A stretch of DNA of 62,635 nt from Melioribacter sp. GTDB lineage: Bacteria; Bacteroidota; Ignavibacteria; Ignavibacteriales; Melioribacteraceae. The stretch lies in contig JAHEZQ010000025.1 of the NCBI GenBank assembly GCA_023250955.1, positions 1 through 62,635 on the forward strand, read 5' to 3'. A program made the translations under genes and the position numbers. Positions 43,847 to 53,550 of the stretch are shown here, piece after piece. Position 1 is the first letter of the stretch. Each line of letters starts with the position of its first letter. Under the pieces are notes generated by a model. That model did no database searches, had not been told where the DNA came from, and saw nothing but the letters and a program-made list of their open reading frames with translations.

Positions 43847-45388
43847 TTATTCCCATTCTATTGTGGCAGGCGGTTTGGAACTGATATCATATACAACACG
43901 GTTAACACCGCGGACAGAACGAATAATTTTATTAGAAACGGTTTCAAGAAAATCATGATCGAATCTAAACCAATCAGCCGTCATGCCATCAGTTGAAGTA
44001 ACAGCTCTTAATGCAATTACATTTTCATAAGTGCGAGCATCCCCCATAACACCAACGGTTTGAATCGGCAATAAAACTGCAAAAGCTTGCCAAATTTTAT
44101 CGTATATATTTGCATTCAAAAGTTCATTGATATAAATAGCATCAACCTCACGAAGAATATCTAATCTGTCTACTGTTATATCACCTAAAACACGAACAGC
44201 AAGTCCGGGACCAGGAAACGGATGACGTTTAACAAAAATATCCGGTAAACCAAGTTCTTTACCGATCGCTCTAACTTCATCCTTAAAAAGTTCACGGAAC
44301 GGCTCGATCAATTTTAAATTCATTTTTTCCGGAAGTCCGCCAACATTATGATGTGTTTTTATTGTAGCTGAAGCACCTTTAACTGAGACCGATTCAATTA
44401 CATCCGGATAAAGAGTACCTTGAACGAGAAACTCAGCATCAGAAAACTTCTTGGCTTCTGTTTCAAAGATTTCTATAAAAGTATTGCCTATGATTTTTCT
44501 TTTTTTCTCCGGATCGCTAATTCCAGCTAGCCGTGAAAGAAAAAGTTGAGAAGCATCAACATGATCTACTCGCATCTTATAATTATCGTTAAACATTTTT
44601 ATAATAGAAACACTTTCATCCTTACGCATCATCCCATGATCTACATGAATGCAAACAAGTTGATCGCCAATAGCCTGATGGACTAAAACTGCAGCAACAG
44701 ATGAATCTACACCTCCGCTTAATGCACAAATAATTTTTTTATTTCCAACTTTTTGTTTTACTTCATTTATTACAGTGTTTATAAAATTCTTGGAAGTCCA
44801 ATCTGATTTGCAATTGCAAATATCAAACAAAAAATTATCTAATATTTTTTTACCAAATACGGTATGAGCCACTTCAGGATGAAACTGAATACCGTAAATT
44901 TTCTTTTGCGGATTTGAAATTGCACAAAGTGGAGAATTTTCGGTTTTGGCTGTTAATGAAAATCCTTCCGGTAACTTAGTAACATAATCCCCATGGCTCA
45001 TCCATATAACAGAGCCATCACCAACACCATTAAAGAGAAGATCATTTTTTATAATACCTAAATGAGCTTTGCCATACTCACGGTCCGAAGCAGGTTCAAC
45101 TTTACCACCGAGTAATTTGCACATTAATTGTAATCCGTAACAGATCCCAAGTACAGGAATACCTAGCTCCAATATTTCTTTTGAAATTTTAGGCGAGTCA
45201 GATTCGTTTACACTCATTGGTCCGCCGGATAGAATAATTCCAACAGGTTTTTCTTTTTTTATCTGCTCGATAGAATAAGTGTGCGGATGGATTTCAGAAT
45301 AGACTTTACTCTCACGAATTCTTCTTGCGATTAGCTGTGTGAATTGCGAACCAAAATCGAGTATTAAAATTTTTTGTGTGTGAATCAT
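43847..45388 (-). CDS. guaA: GMP synthase (glutamine-hydrolysing)
   Basis: XMP to GMP in purine synthesis. 513 residues: class I glutamine amidotransferase domain with Cys83 (GICYGLQLM) and downstream [10 protein letters not shown], then the PP-loop ATP-pyrophosphatase domain ([12 protein letters not shown], about 221-232) and the dimerisation domain ending PPATIEWE. Separated from gcvH by a hairpin at 45414-45436. Confidence 0.98.
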   Translation of the reverse strand: MIHTQKILILDFGSQFTQLIARRIRESKVYSEIHPHTYSIEQIKKEKPVGIILSGGPMSVNESDSPKISKEILELGIPVLGICYGLQLMCKLLGGKVEPASDREYGKAHLGIIKNDLLFNGVGDGSVIWMSHGDYVTKLPEGFSLTAKTENSPLCAISNPQKKIYGIQFHPEVAHTVFGKKILDNFLFDICNCKSDWTSKNFINTVINEVKQKVGNKKIICALSGGVDSSVAAVLVHQAIGDQLVCIHVDHGMMRKDESVSIIKMFNDNYKMRVDHVDASQLFLSRLAGISDPEKKRKIIGNTFIEIFETEAKKFSDAEFLVQGTLYPDVIESVSVKGASATIKTHHNVGGLPEKMNLKLIEPFRELFKDEVRAIGKELGLPDIFVKRHPFPGPGLAVRVLGDITVDRLDILREVDAIYINELLNANIYDKIWQAFAVLLPIQTVGVMGDARTYENVIALRAVTSTDGMTADWFRFDHDFLETVSNKIIRSVRGVNRVVYDISSKPPATIEWE

Positions 45389-45413
45389 GAATGTGAGGTG
45401 AATTTAAATTACA

Positions 45414-45436
45414 GCAGAACCGAAATTAGGTTCTGC
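45414..45436 (-). terminator. Hairpin between gcvH and guaA
   Basis: 8-bp stem GCAGAACC / GGTTCTGC with a 7-base loop, extended by a CA/TG pair beyond one mismatch. 23 bases past the gcvH stop and 25 before the guaA ATG. The T-run is poor, so it may be an attenuator or only a structure. Confidence 0.5.
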
Positions 45437-45459
45437 CGTTTAAAATTATGACCTATAAA

Positions 45460-45840
45460 TCAGTTACCGAGCTGAGAATTGTAAGCTGCTGCATCAAGAA
45501 GATCATTCAATTGAGATGCATTGCTCAATTCAATTTTTATAATCCAACCTTCACCGTACGGATCTGTATTAACAAGCTGTGGTTCATCGTTAAGTTTTTT
45601 ATTTAATTCTAAAACTTTACCGGTAACCGGCGCATACATATCACTTACTGTTTTAACAGCTTCAATTGTACCGAATGATTCACCCACCGTTAAATCGGAA
45701 ATATCAGGAGCTATATCCACATAAACTATATCACCAAGTTCACCTTGAGCAAAATCGGTTATACCAATCGTTCCAACTTTACCATCAACCTTTATCCATT
45801 CGTGATCTTTTGTGTACTTTAGATTTTCTGGAATGTTCAT
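45460..45840 (-). CDS. gcvH: Glycine cleavage system H protein
   Basis: Lipoyl carrier of the glycine cleavage complex. 126 residues; lipoyl-lysine is Lys63 in GTIEAVKTVSDMYAP. N-terminal YTKDHEWIKVDG and GITDFAQGELGDIVYVD are typical. Begins 10 bases after accC; other gcv genes are not in the window, and the link to accC suggests a shared biotin/lipoyl-carrier operon. Confidence 0.97.
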   Translation of the reverse strand: MNIPENLKYTKDHEWIKVDGKVGTIGITDFAQGELGDIVYVDIAPDISDLTVGESFGTIEAVKTVSDMYAPVTGKVLELNKKLNDEPQLVNTDPYGEGWIIKIELSNASQLNDLLDAAAYNSQLGN

Positions 45841-45850
45841 TGTAACCTCG

Positions 45851-47191
45851 TTAATTAATATTAATGTGCTTATCTATAAATGAAGTATCGAAATCTCCAT
45901 TAATGAATTTTTCATTTTCCAAAACTTTTTTATGAAACGGAATAGTAGTTTTAATACCTTCAATCTGAAATTCTTCGAAAGCGCGCCGGGCTCGGGCTAA
46001 TGCATGTTTGCGGTCGGTTCCCCAAATTATCATCTTAGCAATCAGTGAATCATAATTTGGAGGAATTACATAATCATTATACGCATGTGAATCAATGCGA
46101 ACACCAAAACCGCCAGGGAAATGTAAATATTCAATTCGACCAGGTGAAGGTCTAAAATTATGATCTGGATCTTCGGCATTAATTCTAAATTCAATTGCAT
46201 GTCCGCGCGGATCAAGTGGTTTGTCTTCTATTTCACGACCGGCTGCAATTAAAATTTGATTTTTGATTAAGTCAATATTACGAACCATTTCGGTAACCGG
46301 ATGCTCAACTTGAATTCTAGTATTCATTTCGATGAAATAAAAGTTCTGATGTTTATCAACCAAAAACTCTATTGTTCCTGCACCCTCGTAATTAACTGAA
46401 CGAACTCCAAGTAAAGCTGCCTCACCCATTTTTGTGCGAACTGCATTTGTGATAAATGGTGATGGTGATTCTTCAATTAATTTTTGGTGTCTTCTTTGAA
46501 TTGAACAATCTCTTTCCCCATATTGATAAAAATTACCATGCTGATCACACAAAACCTGTATTTCAATGTGCCGAGGATTTTCAACATACTTTTCTATGTA
46601 AAGATCGGAATTTGAAAAAGCAGCTCCTGCTTCGTTGCCTGCGGTCTGAAATGCTTTTTCTATTTCGCTTTCTTCCATGACAATACGCATGCCTTTTCCA
46701 CCACCTCCTGCCGATGCTTTAAGCATAACAGGGTAGCCGATCTTAGAAGCCATTTGTTTTGCTTCTTCTATATCGTTAATTACTCCTTCACTTCCGGGAA
46801 CAACAGGAACACCGACCTTACGCATAGTTTCTTTTGCAAATGCTTTATCGCCCATTTTGCGAATTGAATCCGGTGATGGACCAATAAATTTAATATTGGA
46901 GTCCGCACATATTTCACTAAACTCAGCATTTTCTGCAAGGAAACCATAACCGGGATGAATTGCATCAGCACCGGTAATTTGAGCTGCTGATAAAATACTT
47001 GGGACTTTCAAATAGCTTTGATTACTTGGGGCAGGTCCAATACAAACTGCTTCATCTGCAAAAACTACATGTAAAGAATCACGATCAATTTCTGAATAAA
47101 CAGCTACAGTTGGAATCCCTAACTCTTTACAAGTTCTAATTATTCTTAGTGCTATCTCGCCACGGTTAGCGATTAGAATTTTCTTAAACAA
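45851..47191 (-). CDS. accC: Acetyl-CoA carboxylase, biotin carboxylase subunit
   Basis: 446 residues. ATP-grasp enzyme carboxylating biotin on AccB. Visible: [26 protein letters not shown] (about 164-173), [16 protein letters not shown] and [14 protein letters not shown]. Between accB (26 bases) and gcvH (10 bases). Confidence 0.97.
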   Translation of the reverse strand: MFKKILIANRGEIALRIIRTCKELGIPTVAVYSEIDRDSLHVVFADEAVCIGPAPSNQSYLKVPSILSAAQITGADAIHPGYGFLAENAEFSEICADSNIKFIGPSPDSIRKMGDKAFAKETMRKVGVPVVPGSEGVINDIEEAKQMASKIGYPVMLKASAGGGGKGMRIVMEESEIEKAFQTAGNEAGAAFSNSDLYIEKYVENPRHIEIQVLCDQHGNFYQYGERDCSIQRRHQKLIEESPSPFITNAVRTKMGEAALLGVRSVNYEGAGTIEFLVDKHQNFYFIEMNTRIQVEHPVTEMVRNIDLIKNQILIAAGREIEDKPLDPRGHAIEFRINAEDPDHNFRPSPGRIEYLHFPGGFGVRIDSHAYNDYVIPPNYDSLIAKMIIWGTDRKHALARARRAFEEFQIEGIKTTIPFHKKVLENEKFINGDFDTSFIDKHININ

Positions 47192-47217
47192 ATTGCCCTC
47201 TTAAAGATTTGATAACA

Positions 47218-47691
47218 CTACACGGTTTCAATTAGAAAAAGAGGTTGATTGTATTCAACCGGAGTAGCATTTTCAACAAGAATTTTTATGATCTTGCCGT
47301 TAATATCAGATTCGATCTCATTCATTAATTTCATCGCTTCAACAATGCATAAAACTGAACCTGCTGAAACCATATCACCTACTTGTATGTATGGGTCAGC
47401 ATCCGGTGCGGGGGCTCGATAAAATGTTCCTACAATCGGAGATTTAATCTCGTGCAAATTCGATTGGGTATGTTCAGCTGATATAGAAGATTTTGATTCC
47501 GCGGAAGTATTAAATTGTTGTAAACCTGCAGGTTGTCTTCCATAATCAGCTACCGGCTGAAAATGAACTTGTGGGATTTGATTGGAATTTTTAGAAATCT
47601 TTACTTTAAGTTCACCTTCTTGAACTGTGAATTCGGTGATCTCGCTTTGCTCAACCATTTTGATGAGCTTTTTTAGAAGATTTATATCCAT
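47218..47691 (-). CDS. accB: Acetyl-CoA carboxylase, biotin carboxyl carrier protein
   Basis: 157 residues. Biotinyl-lysine Lys121 in CIVEAMKLMNEIES; a Gln/Ser/Ala-rich linker (about 35-80) joins the N-terminal helix to the biotinyl domain, with the APAPDADPYIQVGD thumb region. Follows efp by 11 bases. Confidence 0.97.
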   Translation of the reverse strand: MDINLLKKLIKMVEQSEITEFTVQEGELKVKISKNSNQIPQVHFQPVADYGRQPAGLQQFNTSAESKSSISAEHTQSNLHEIKSPIVGTFYRAPAPDADPYIQVGDMVSAGSVLCIVEAMKLMNEIESDINGKIIKILVENATPVEYNQPLFLIETV

Positions 47692-47702
47692 TTTCTCAAC
47701 CG

Positions 47703-48269
47703 TTAGTTTTTAACTCGTTCTAAGTATTCACCTGTTCGTGTATCAATCTTAAGTATATCGCCTTCATTTATAAACAGTGGAACACTAATTTTTGCGCCTG
47801 TTTCTACTTTTGCAGGCTTTAATGTGTTACTTGCAGTGTTACCTCTAAATCCTGGTTCAGTCTCAGTAACTTTGAGTTCAACGAAAATAGGTATTTCAGC
47901 TGATATGATTTGATCTTTATCATCCAACAGCAATTCAACTTCAACGCCTTCTTTTAAATAAATTTGACCGTCTCCAATAATACTTTCAGCAACTGTCAAC
48001 TGTTCATAAGTTCCGTTATCCATTAAAACTAACCCGGCAGGTTCTCTGTAAAGATATTGATATTTTCTTCTTTCAACACGAATTATTTCAACACCTTCAC
48101 CAGATCGGAAAGTATTATCTAAAACCCGTCCGGTTTTTAAGTTTTTCAACGAAGTTCTAACGAAAGCGCCGCCTTTACCAGGTTTTACATGTTGGAATTC
48201 TACAATAACGTATGGTTCGTTTTTATATTTAATTATTAATCCATTTCTGAAATCGGAGGTATCAGCCAT
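47703..48269 (-). CDS. efp: Translation elongation factor P
   Basis: 188 residues. Relieves stalling at polyproline. KOW-like domain I with the loop HVKPGKGGAFVRT, tip Lys32; no EpmA/EpmB partner genes seen in the window. Domains II-III end with LKIDTRTGEYLERVKN. First gene of efp-accB-accC-gcvH, under the promoter at 48299-48327. Confidence 0.97.
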   Translation of the reverse strand: MADTSDFRNGLIIKYKNEPYVIVEFQHVKPGKGGAFVRTSLKNLKTGRVLDNTFRSGEGVEIIRVERRKYQYLYREPAGLVLMDNGTYEQLTVAESIIGDGQIYLKEGVEVELLLDDKDQIISAEIPIFVELKVTETEPGFRGNTASNTLKPAKVETGAKISVPLFINEGDILKIDTRTGEYLERVKN

Positions 48270-48298
48270 AAATTTTTTAATCCTTCTATCGTAATGAA

Positions 48299-48327
48299 AA
48301 TATACCCACCACCCGTTATAAAATCAA
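48299..48327 (-). promoter_or_regulatory. efp-accBC-gcvH promoter
   Basis: Minus-strand TTGATT (48327-48322) and TATATT (48304-48299), spacer exactly 17 bases, about 30 bases upstream of the efp ATG and downstream of the TPR gene. Second best promoter match in the window. Confidence 0.55.
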
Positions 48328-48362
48328 GAATGGGTATTTTTGTAAAATTAATATCGAATCAA

Positions 48363-49055
48363 TTATAAATTTTCAACTTGAATTAAATAACGGTCTAATT
48401 CAAAAAATGCTGGTGTATTTTTATAATCTTTTTTTATTGTTTCTAAAACAGATTTTGCTTCTTCTTTTTTACTCAACTTAATAAAGTCAATTCCTGCCTT
48501 TAGAAGATATTCACTATTAGCAGGATTCCCTTTAGATATTTTTGCGGCATCTTGATACAAATCAGCAGCTTTTTCATAATCTTTTTTAATTTCTAAACAT
48601 CCGGCTTTTCCCGCTAATGCTGTGGCCTTAAATAATGGATTAGATCCTGAATAGGAATTATATTCTTCATAAGCTAAATCTAAACTTCCTAATACCACAT
48701 AAGAATTGGCTAGATATATTTTTGCTGTTTCACCATTTTCTGTACTGCCGTAATCTGAAACAATTTTTTTCAAACCTATAATCCTGCTTGAAGTTATTCC
48801 ATCAACAGCTTCCTTAAATTGACCAGCTTCATAAAGAGGTATAACTTTGGACAACAATTCTGCTGCATTTTTATTGTCAGAACTTCTTTTATTCGAAAAA
48901 AGAACTATCGCAACAATTACTAATGCTACAACAGCAGCACCAATTAATATTTTAGCCTGATATTCAATAAAAAAATTATAAGCTTTGTAATAAGTAGTTA
49001 CAAGTTTGTCTTCTTTCATCTGCTTTTTGCTGATTTTTTTTCTTCTTTCTAACAC
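48363..49055 (-). CDS. Single-pass membrane TPR protein (YfgM-like)
   Basis: 230 residues: basic cytoplasmic N-terminus, membrane helix about 36-53, then TPR-like helical hairpins (GQFKEAVDGI, ATALAGKAGCLEIKKDYEKAADLYQDAA, NSEYLLKAGIDFIKLSKKEEAKSVLETI). The layout fits the YfgM / ancillary SecYEG translocon group of periplasmic chaperone-like TPR proteins. 55 bases after the PHP gene. Confidence 0.85.
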   Translation of the reverse strand: MLERRKKISKKQMKEDKLVTTYYKAYNFFIEYQAKILIGAAVVALVIVAIVLFSNKRSSDNKNAAELLSKVIPLYEAGQFKEAVDGITSSRIIGLKKIVSDYGSTENGETAKIYLANSYVVLGSLDLAYEEYNSYSGSNPLFKATALAGKAGCLEIKKDYEKAADLYQDAAKISKGNPANSEYLLKAGIDFIKLSKKEEAKSVLETIKKDYKNTPAFFELDRYLIQVENL

Positions 49056-49110
49056 TTTGAACCTCTTATTTTGATAAATCGGAAAAATTCGGCGAGAAAT
49101 CTAAGAAAAA

Positions 49111-50160
49111 TTATAGACCTATTCTAATATGATTTGAAAAAATCCATGCATTCTGATTATTATAAACCTCAATTCGATAAACACCTTTTTTAGGAGCTAA
49201 AAATTCAACATTTATACCACTTTTTTCTTCTTTTAATTCCCCATTGTGAATCAATCTGATTTTATCAGAAGAACTGGGTAATTTTACCATTAATTTAAGT
49301 TTTTTAGAAAGAGGAACAACATCGCCCATTTGATATGTTTTATTCTCACTTTCTGCATAAAAACGAAATCCCTTTGCATCACCATGGTAAAAATTAGAGA
49401 TAAAACATCTTCCAGCCGCCAAAGCTTTAATAACATTTCTCTTTGATTTATTTATTTCATGAGTCTCAGAAGAAATAATTAATTCCTCTTCGCATAAGAT
49501 ATGAGTACGAATTGATTTAAAAAGTACTTTATAAGGGAAGATTTCAATTTCTACAAATCCAAGTACATTTATTTTATGAGCATGAGCATCTACTCCACCA
49601 ATGCCAACAACTTTTCTCTTTAGATTTAATGAATCCCAAACTTTTAACGTTTCCACATTGGGACCAACGATTGATCTTAAAGGATGAACAAAGTAATTAT
49701 ATTTATTTTGTTCAGTAAGTCCTTCCATCCACTCTGACATATGATTCCAAATTTCTATACCTGTAAAATCATTAGAATCCCATTCAGTCCAAGGATAAGG
49801 CGGATGCTCTTTCATAGAATTTCTTTTTTCGTGCGGATGAGCTAAAAAACCGATTCCACCCATTTCGTTAACTTTTTTCACATATTCTTTAGCAGGTAGG
49901 CGTGTCGAAATTGTTTCGCTTATACCAAATGCGAGATAGTGATTTTTATTTTCCTTATCGTTTATTTCGCAACCGACTAATGCAAGAGTATTTGAGTGCC
50001 AGACCTCGAATCCTTCTTTAAGTGCGCGGAGAGTGTTGTGATCCGTAAGAATAAAAAAATCCAGCTCCGATTCATTGGCAAATTGAGCAATATCTTTTAC
50101 TTCACCAGAGCCATCAGAATAAATTGAGTGTATATGTATTGCACCAACATATTCAAACAT
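49111..50160 (-). CDS. PHP-domain metal-dependent hydrolase-like protein
   Basis: 349 residues. PHP fold with His9 and His11 (AIHIHSIYSDGSG), FILTDHNTL, GCEIN, FLAHPHEKR and GGVDAHAH, the set of metal ligands expected. The C-terminal 100 residues are an Ig-like beta domain. Substrate unknown: PHP proteins include phosphoesterases and polymerase-linked exonucleases. Its use of the stand-alone PHP plus beta domain matches CehA/McbA-type hydrolases. Confidence 0.88.
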   Translation of the reverse strand: MFEYVGAIHIHSIYSDGSGEVKDIAQFANESELDFFILTDHNTLRALKEGFEVWHSNTLALVGCEINDKENKNHYLAFGISETISTRLPAKEYVKKVNEMGGIGFLAHPHEKRNSMKEHPPYPWTEWDSNDFTGIEIWNHMSEWMEGLTEQNKYNYFVHPLRSIVGPNVETLKVWDSLNLKRKVVGIGGVDAHAHKINVLGFVEIEIFPYKVLFKSIRTHILCEEELIISSETHEINKSKRNVIKALAAGRCFISNFYHGDAKGFRFYAESENKTYQMGDVVPLSKKLKLMVKLPSSSDKIRLIHNGELKEEKSGINVEFLAPKKGVYRIEVYNNQNAWIFSNHIRIGL

Positions 50161-50219
50161 TCTTAATTCCCGAATTAATTAGGCGGGCAGATAAAAATTT
50201 GATAGCCAGTATCTTTCGG

Positions 50220-50525
50220 TTATGCGTTATTTACTTCGAACAATGTTGTGTATTGAGTAGTTTGTTCTTTTATCATATCAGAAAGTTTTGTCATTAGGAT
50301 ATCAATTCGTTCATCAGTATTATCTTCAAAATTTTCATAAGCTTCTTGGCTTTTGAATATATATACTTCTTCAAAATTGTTAGGCTTATTTTTTTGTTCA
50401 AACACAGAATAGGTTTCTAATCCTTCTGCTTTAACAATATTTTTTAATTCACGAACAACATCTAAGTATTCTTCTCGTTTTTCCGGAAAAATATTGTAGC
50501 GTATGGAAAAAATAACTTTACTCAT
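50220..50525 (-). CDS. Antibiotic biosynthesis monooxygenase (ABM) domain protein
   Basis: 101 residues, ferredoxin-like ABM/dimeric alpha-beta barrel: VIFSIRYNIFPEKREEYLDVVRELK, SVFEQKNKPNNFEEVYIFKSQEAYE. Members include monooxygenases and haem-degrading enzymes; no haem or substrate ligands are diagnostic here. Starts 11 bases after dapF. Confidence 0.82.
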   Translation of the reverse strand: MSKVIFSIRYNIFPEKREEYLDVVRELKNIVKAEGLETYSVFEQKNKPNNFEEVYIFKSQEAYENFEDNTDERIDILMTKLSDMIKEQTTQYTTLFEVNNA

Positions 50526-50536
50526 TTATCCCTCAA

Positions 50537-51391
50537 TTAAATTGTAATTTCACCATTAAAAATAATTTTAGCAGGACCGGTTAATGACAGTTCCTGTACT
50601 TTTTGATCTTCTATTTTGAAATCTACCATTAATACATCTCCGCTTTTTTGATGCACATTAACAGGCAGATTAAAATTTTCTTTTACAAAAACTAATAAAG
50701 CAGCCGCTACAGTTCCGGTTCCGCAAGAAAGTGTTTCATTTTCTACACCGCGCTCGTAACTTCTAATATCAACATCTCCATCATGAATGCGAATAAAATT
50801 TACATTCGTACCATCTGGTGCAAAATCTTTGTGATAACGAATTTCTCTACCTAGTTCGTAAACTGGAAATGTATCAAGATCATTATAATACGAATTTGGA
50901 TCAGCCGGATTTCTAAGAACATCATTAAATTTTATTACAATATGCGGTGAACCGGTATCTACAAAAGAAGCAGGTATCAACTGATTCCATGCTTTGATCT
51001 TAAAATTTTGTTTCATCTTCTGGGGACGGACTAAGAAAAACCTAACCAGCCCATTATCCAATAGCTGTCCAGAATATTCAACTCCATTAGTTAAAAATAA
51101 AATTTTGTTATTAGAGATCCTGCCGCTTTCACTTCCATACTTTATAGCACAACGGGCTCCGTTTGCACATAAACTACCGGTGGAACCATCAGCATTAAAG
51201 TACTTCATCTCGAACGCAAAATTCTTCAAATCAGAAATTAAAAGAACACCATCAGCACCGATTCCGGTGCGTCTTTCACACATTTTTGCAATGTTTTGAG
51301 TTGTTAACTCAATATCGGGATTGATTTTTTTATCAAATAATATAAAATCATTCCCAGCACCACTCATTTTCGTGAAAGAAAAACGCTTCAT
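50537..51391 (-). CDS. dapF: Diaminopimelate epimerase
   Basis: LL- to meso-diaminopimelate for lysine and cell wall. 284 residues from ATG at 51391; a longer frame from 51421 adds 10 residues and begins inside the spacer. Both catalytic cysteines are present: CANGARCA (about 73-80) and SCGTGTVAAA (about 222-231). N-terminal FTKMSGAGNDFILFD is typical. First gene of the run dapF, ABM, PHP, TPR. Confidence 0.96.
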   Translation of the reverse strand: MKRFSFTKMSGAGNDFILFDKKINPDIELTTQNIAKMCERRTGIGADGVLLISDLKNFAFEMKYFNADGSTGSLCANGARCAIKYGSESGRISNNKILFLTNGVEYSGQLLDNGLVRFFLVRPQKMKQNFKIKAWNQLIPASFVDTGSPHIVIKFNDVLRNPADPNSYYNDLDTFPVYELGREIRYHKDFAPDGTNVNFIRIHDGDVDIRSYERGVENETLSCGTGTVAAALLVFVKENFNLPVNVHQKSGDVLMVDFKIEDQKVQELSLTGPAKIIFNGEITI

Positions 51392-51465
51392 AATGATTTC
51401 AAATTTACGGCAATAAAGCACTTAAAGCAATGAAAAATGGGTTTTGGCACGGTATTTATTTAGGA

Positions 51466-51499
51466 AAAATTAGGGAATTGAAATTTAATCCCCAATTTT
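51466..51499 (-). terminator. tmRNA terminator
   Basis: Stem AAAATTGGGGA / TCCCTAATTTT on the minus strand (51499-51489 with 51476-51466), 11 bp with one G-T pair and a 12-base loop, 20 bases past the tmRNA end, with a short T-run. Confidence 0.75.
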
Positions 51500-51518
51500 A
51501 ACAATGTTTTGGATAGAG

Positions 51519-51867
51519 TGGAGGTGGCGGGAGTCGAACCCGCGTCCGAAATTACAATCCTATGAACGTCTACACACATATTCTGTCTTTTAATTTCATC
51601 CCAACAGCATTGACAGACAAATTATGTTGGGACTATTCCGAAATTAGTTTCGCCTCTTCTATCCGGAAATTCGATTTGGCTATCATACCAGACGACGTTC
51701 TTTCAACCCCAGGCATGAATGAAGCTGAAGAACGGCTGCGTTAATTACGCAGCTAAAGCGTAGTTATATTCGCCTTTTATGTTTTTTACCGTCGTTTAAC
51801 GTGTCTACGGAGAACACGGTGCGCAGTTCAAAGAACAAATAATCCCGTCGAAGCCAATGTCACCCCC
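51519..51867 (-). ncRNA. ssrA: tmRNA (SsrA), tag GEYNYALAA
   Basis: Rescues stalled ribosomes by adding a degradation tag. The 5' end GGGGGTG (51867-51861) pairs with 3' CACCTCC (51526-51520), discriminator A at 51519; T-arm GGTTCGACTCC is clear. CCA is not encoded (CTC follows), so it must be added. The tag reads Gly-Glu-Tyr-Asn-Tyr-Ala-Leu-Ala-Ala then TAA (51774-51745), the Bacteroidota-type GENNYALAA with one change. A 6-bp hairpin GCTGCG/CGCAGC (51735-51740, 51748-51753) encloses the stop codon. One-piece form, about 349 bases. Confidence 0.95.
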
Positions 51868-51877
51868 TTTTGATAAT

Positions 51878-51907
51878 TGAATATGGAGAATTATTTTTTC
51901 CACTCAA
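51878..51907 (-). promoter_or_regulatory. tmRNA promoter inside the end of the PduO gene
   Basis: Minus-strand TTGAGT (51907-51902) and TATTCA (51883-51878), 18-base spacer. The expected start site falls within a few bases of the mature 5' end at 51867. Upstream element overlaps the last codons of the adenosyltransferase gene. Confidence 0.45.
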
Positions 51908-52439
51908 CATCAGGGTGTTTGGATGAAAAATTTTCAAATCTTGCTAGAACAAACAATAGATCTGAAAGACGGTTCAAATAAATTTTTATTTCTGTATTTA
52001 CTTTTTCAATCTTTGAAAGAGAAATTATTTCTCTTTCAGCTCTCCTGCAAACTGTTCTTGCATGATGTAATAACGCTGCACCTTTTAATCCGCCGGGTAA
52101 AATAAAATTTTTTAATGGTAATAATTTTTTATCAACCTTGTCGATCAAACTTTCAAGGCGATTTATATTAATTTCATTAATCCGTGGAATAGAAAATTTT
52201 TTACCACTCTTATATTCCGGAGACGCTAGATCAGAACCGAGATTAAACAATTCATGCTGTATACTGCTTAAAATCTTTTTGAGTTCCTTATTTTTTATTT
52301 CAGTAAGAGCTACACCAAGAAGAGAATTTAATTCATCAACAGTTCCATATGATTGAATTCTTAAATCATCTTTCCAAACTCTTTTACCACCGAAGAGAGA
52401 TGTTTTTCCTTCATCGCCGGTTTTTGTATAGATTTTCAT
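51891..52439 (-). CDS. PduO-type cob(I)alamin adenosyltransferase
   Basis: Makes adenosylcobalamin from cob(I)alamin and ATP. 182 residues; KIYTKTGDEGKTSLFGG N-terminal nucleotide loop, SYGTVDELNSLLG and HHARTVCRRAEREI with the conserved Arg pair. Supplies the cofactor of NrdJ (3066-6626). Overlaps ygfZ by 4 bases. Confidence 0.96.
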   Translation of the reverse strand: MKIYTKTGDEGKTSLFGGKRVWKDDLRIQSYGTVDELNSLLGVALTEIKNKELKKILSSIQHELFNLGSDLASPEYKSGKKFSIPRINEININRLESLIDKVDKKLLPLKNFILPGGLKGAALLHHARTVCRRAEREIISLSKIEKVNTEIKIYLNRLSDLLFVLARFENFSSKHPDVEWKK

Positions 52440-53530
52440 ATTGATGAGCTTATTTCAGAAGTCCTAATTTTTATATTCTTATCGGTAGTTTTAACAAATA
52501 AAACAGAATGATCAGAAAGAGATTTCTTGTTAATTAATGCTAATCCGATTTGCGGATTAACAAGTTCCGACGAAGATAAAGTTGTCAGTACACCGCATTC
52601 GTTTCCAGACTCAACTGCTATTATTAAAGGAGTATTTATATTTAATGTTTCGCCAATTGTAACTTTAACCAACTGTCGTTGTACTTTATCATAGGTATCA
52701 AGACGAGCAATTACTTCTTGGCCAATGTAGCAACCCTTCTTAAAACTTATTTCATTTATCAAATTAACTTCGTGTGGATTTATTAAATCATTTATCTCGT
52801 TTGGACAAGAGGGTATACCATTCTCAATTCTAAAGATATCATAAGCATCTTCTCCAACAATAGAAAGGTCAAAAACACTTTTTATGTTTGAAAGATACTC
52901 TAAGAAATCAATGCACTTTTCTTTATCAATTAAAATTCTATAAATATTATGACTATTAAATCCATGCTCTATATAATAATAAAATCTAAATCCATCAATT
53001 TCACTAACTCTCACTAAGTTCGTATCAACCGAATCAATCTCCTCTCCAACAAGCATTGTAAGAAAAGAATTGCATTGTTTACCGATTAATTCCAGAATGA
53101 CAAAATTTTCCGACACATCATAAGTAATTATGTCTTCTGTAATTATGAATTTGTTCACCCAGCTAAAAAGCCGTTTATCATTATCACTATTCCCAATCAA
53201 ATAAAATTTGTCCTCAAGATTCAATAAAGTTGATCTAGAAATGAATCTGCCTTTTTCATTTAGAAACAGTGTGTTTCTTTTCTCAAATAATTTTAAATCT
53301 TTAATTGTGTTTGTTGAGACCCTGTGTAAAAAATCTAAAACGTCTTTGCCGGTCAATTTAATAATCGTAGAACTTAATTTTACTCTTATTCCAATACCAT
53401 TTTTTAGTGCTTCATACTCTTCTTGGGCAGAATAAAAAAATCGAATAGAATTTTCTTCTTTTCTTAAATCTGGAAATTTCTTAATAAAGTAATCGGTAAT
53501 TGTTAACAAATCATTATTCTCCTGAAACAT
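52436..53530 (-). CDS. ygfZ: YgfZ/GcvT-like folate-binding protein
   Basis: 364 residues; supports repair of oxygen-sensitive Fe-S proteins via tetrahydrofolate. Signature KGCYIGQEVIAR at 265-276 with Cys267 is complete; N-terminal part has the GcvT-like LTGKDVLDFLHRVSTNTIKD. Operon with the adenosyltransferase (4-base overlap); lipoprotein gene lies 20 bases upstream. Confidence 0.93.
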   Translation of the reverse strand: MFQENNDLLTITDYFIKKFPDLRKEENSIRFFYSAQEEYEALKNGIGIRVKLSSTIIKLTGKDVLDFLHRVSTNTIKDLKLFEKRNTLFLNEKGRFISRSTLLNLEDKFYLIGNSDNDKRLFSWVNKFIITEDIITYDVSENFVILELIGKQCNSFLTMLVGEEIDSVDTNLVRVSEIDGFRFYYYIEHGFNSHNIYRILIDKEKCIDFLEYLSNIKSVFDLSIVGEDAYDIFRIENGIPSCPNEINDLINPHEVNLINEISFKKGCYIGQEVIARLDTYDKVQRQLVKVTIGETLNINTPLIIAVESGNECGVLTTLSSSELVNPQIGLALINKKSLSDHSVLFVKTTDKNIKIRTSEISSSI

Positions 53531-53550
53531 TCAGAACCTTTCAAATATTG

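Noticed and set aside
48302-48337. ATACCC...GGGTAT hairpin before efp as a terminator
   Set aside because: Stem is only 6 bp with a 24-base loop, and the same bases fit a TTGATT-17-TATATT promoter better.
51519-51560. tRNA-like 3' half (GGTTCGACTCC with acceptor stem)
   Set aside because: It is the tRNA-like domain of tmRNA: the acceptor partner lies about 340 bases away at 51861-51867 and a tag frame sits between.
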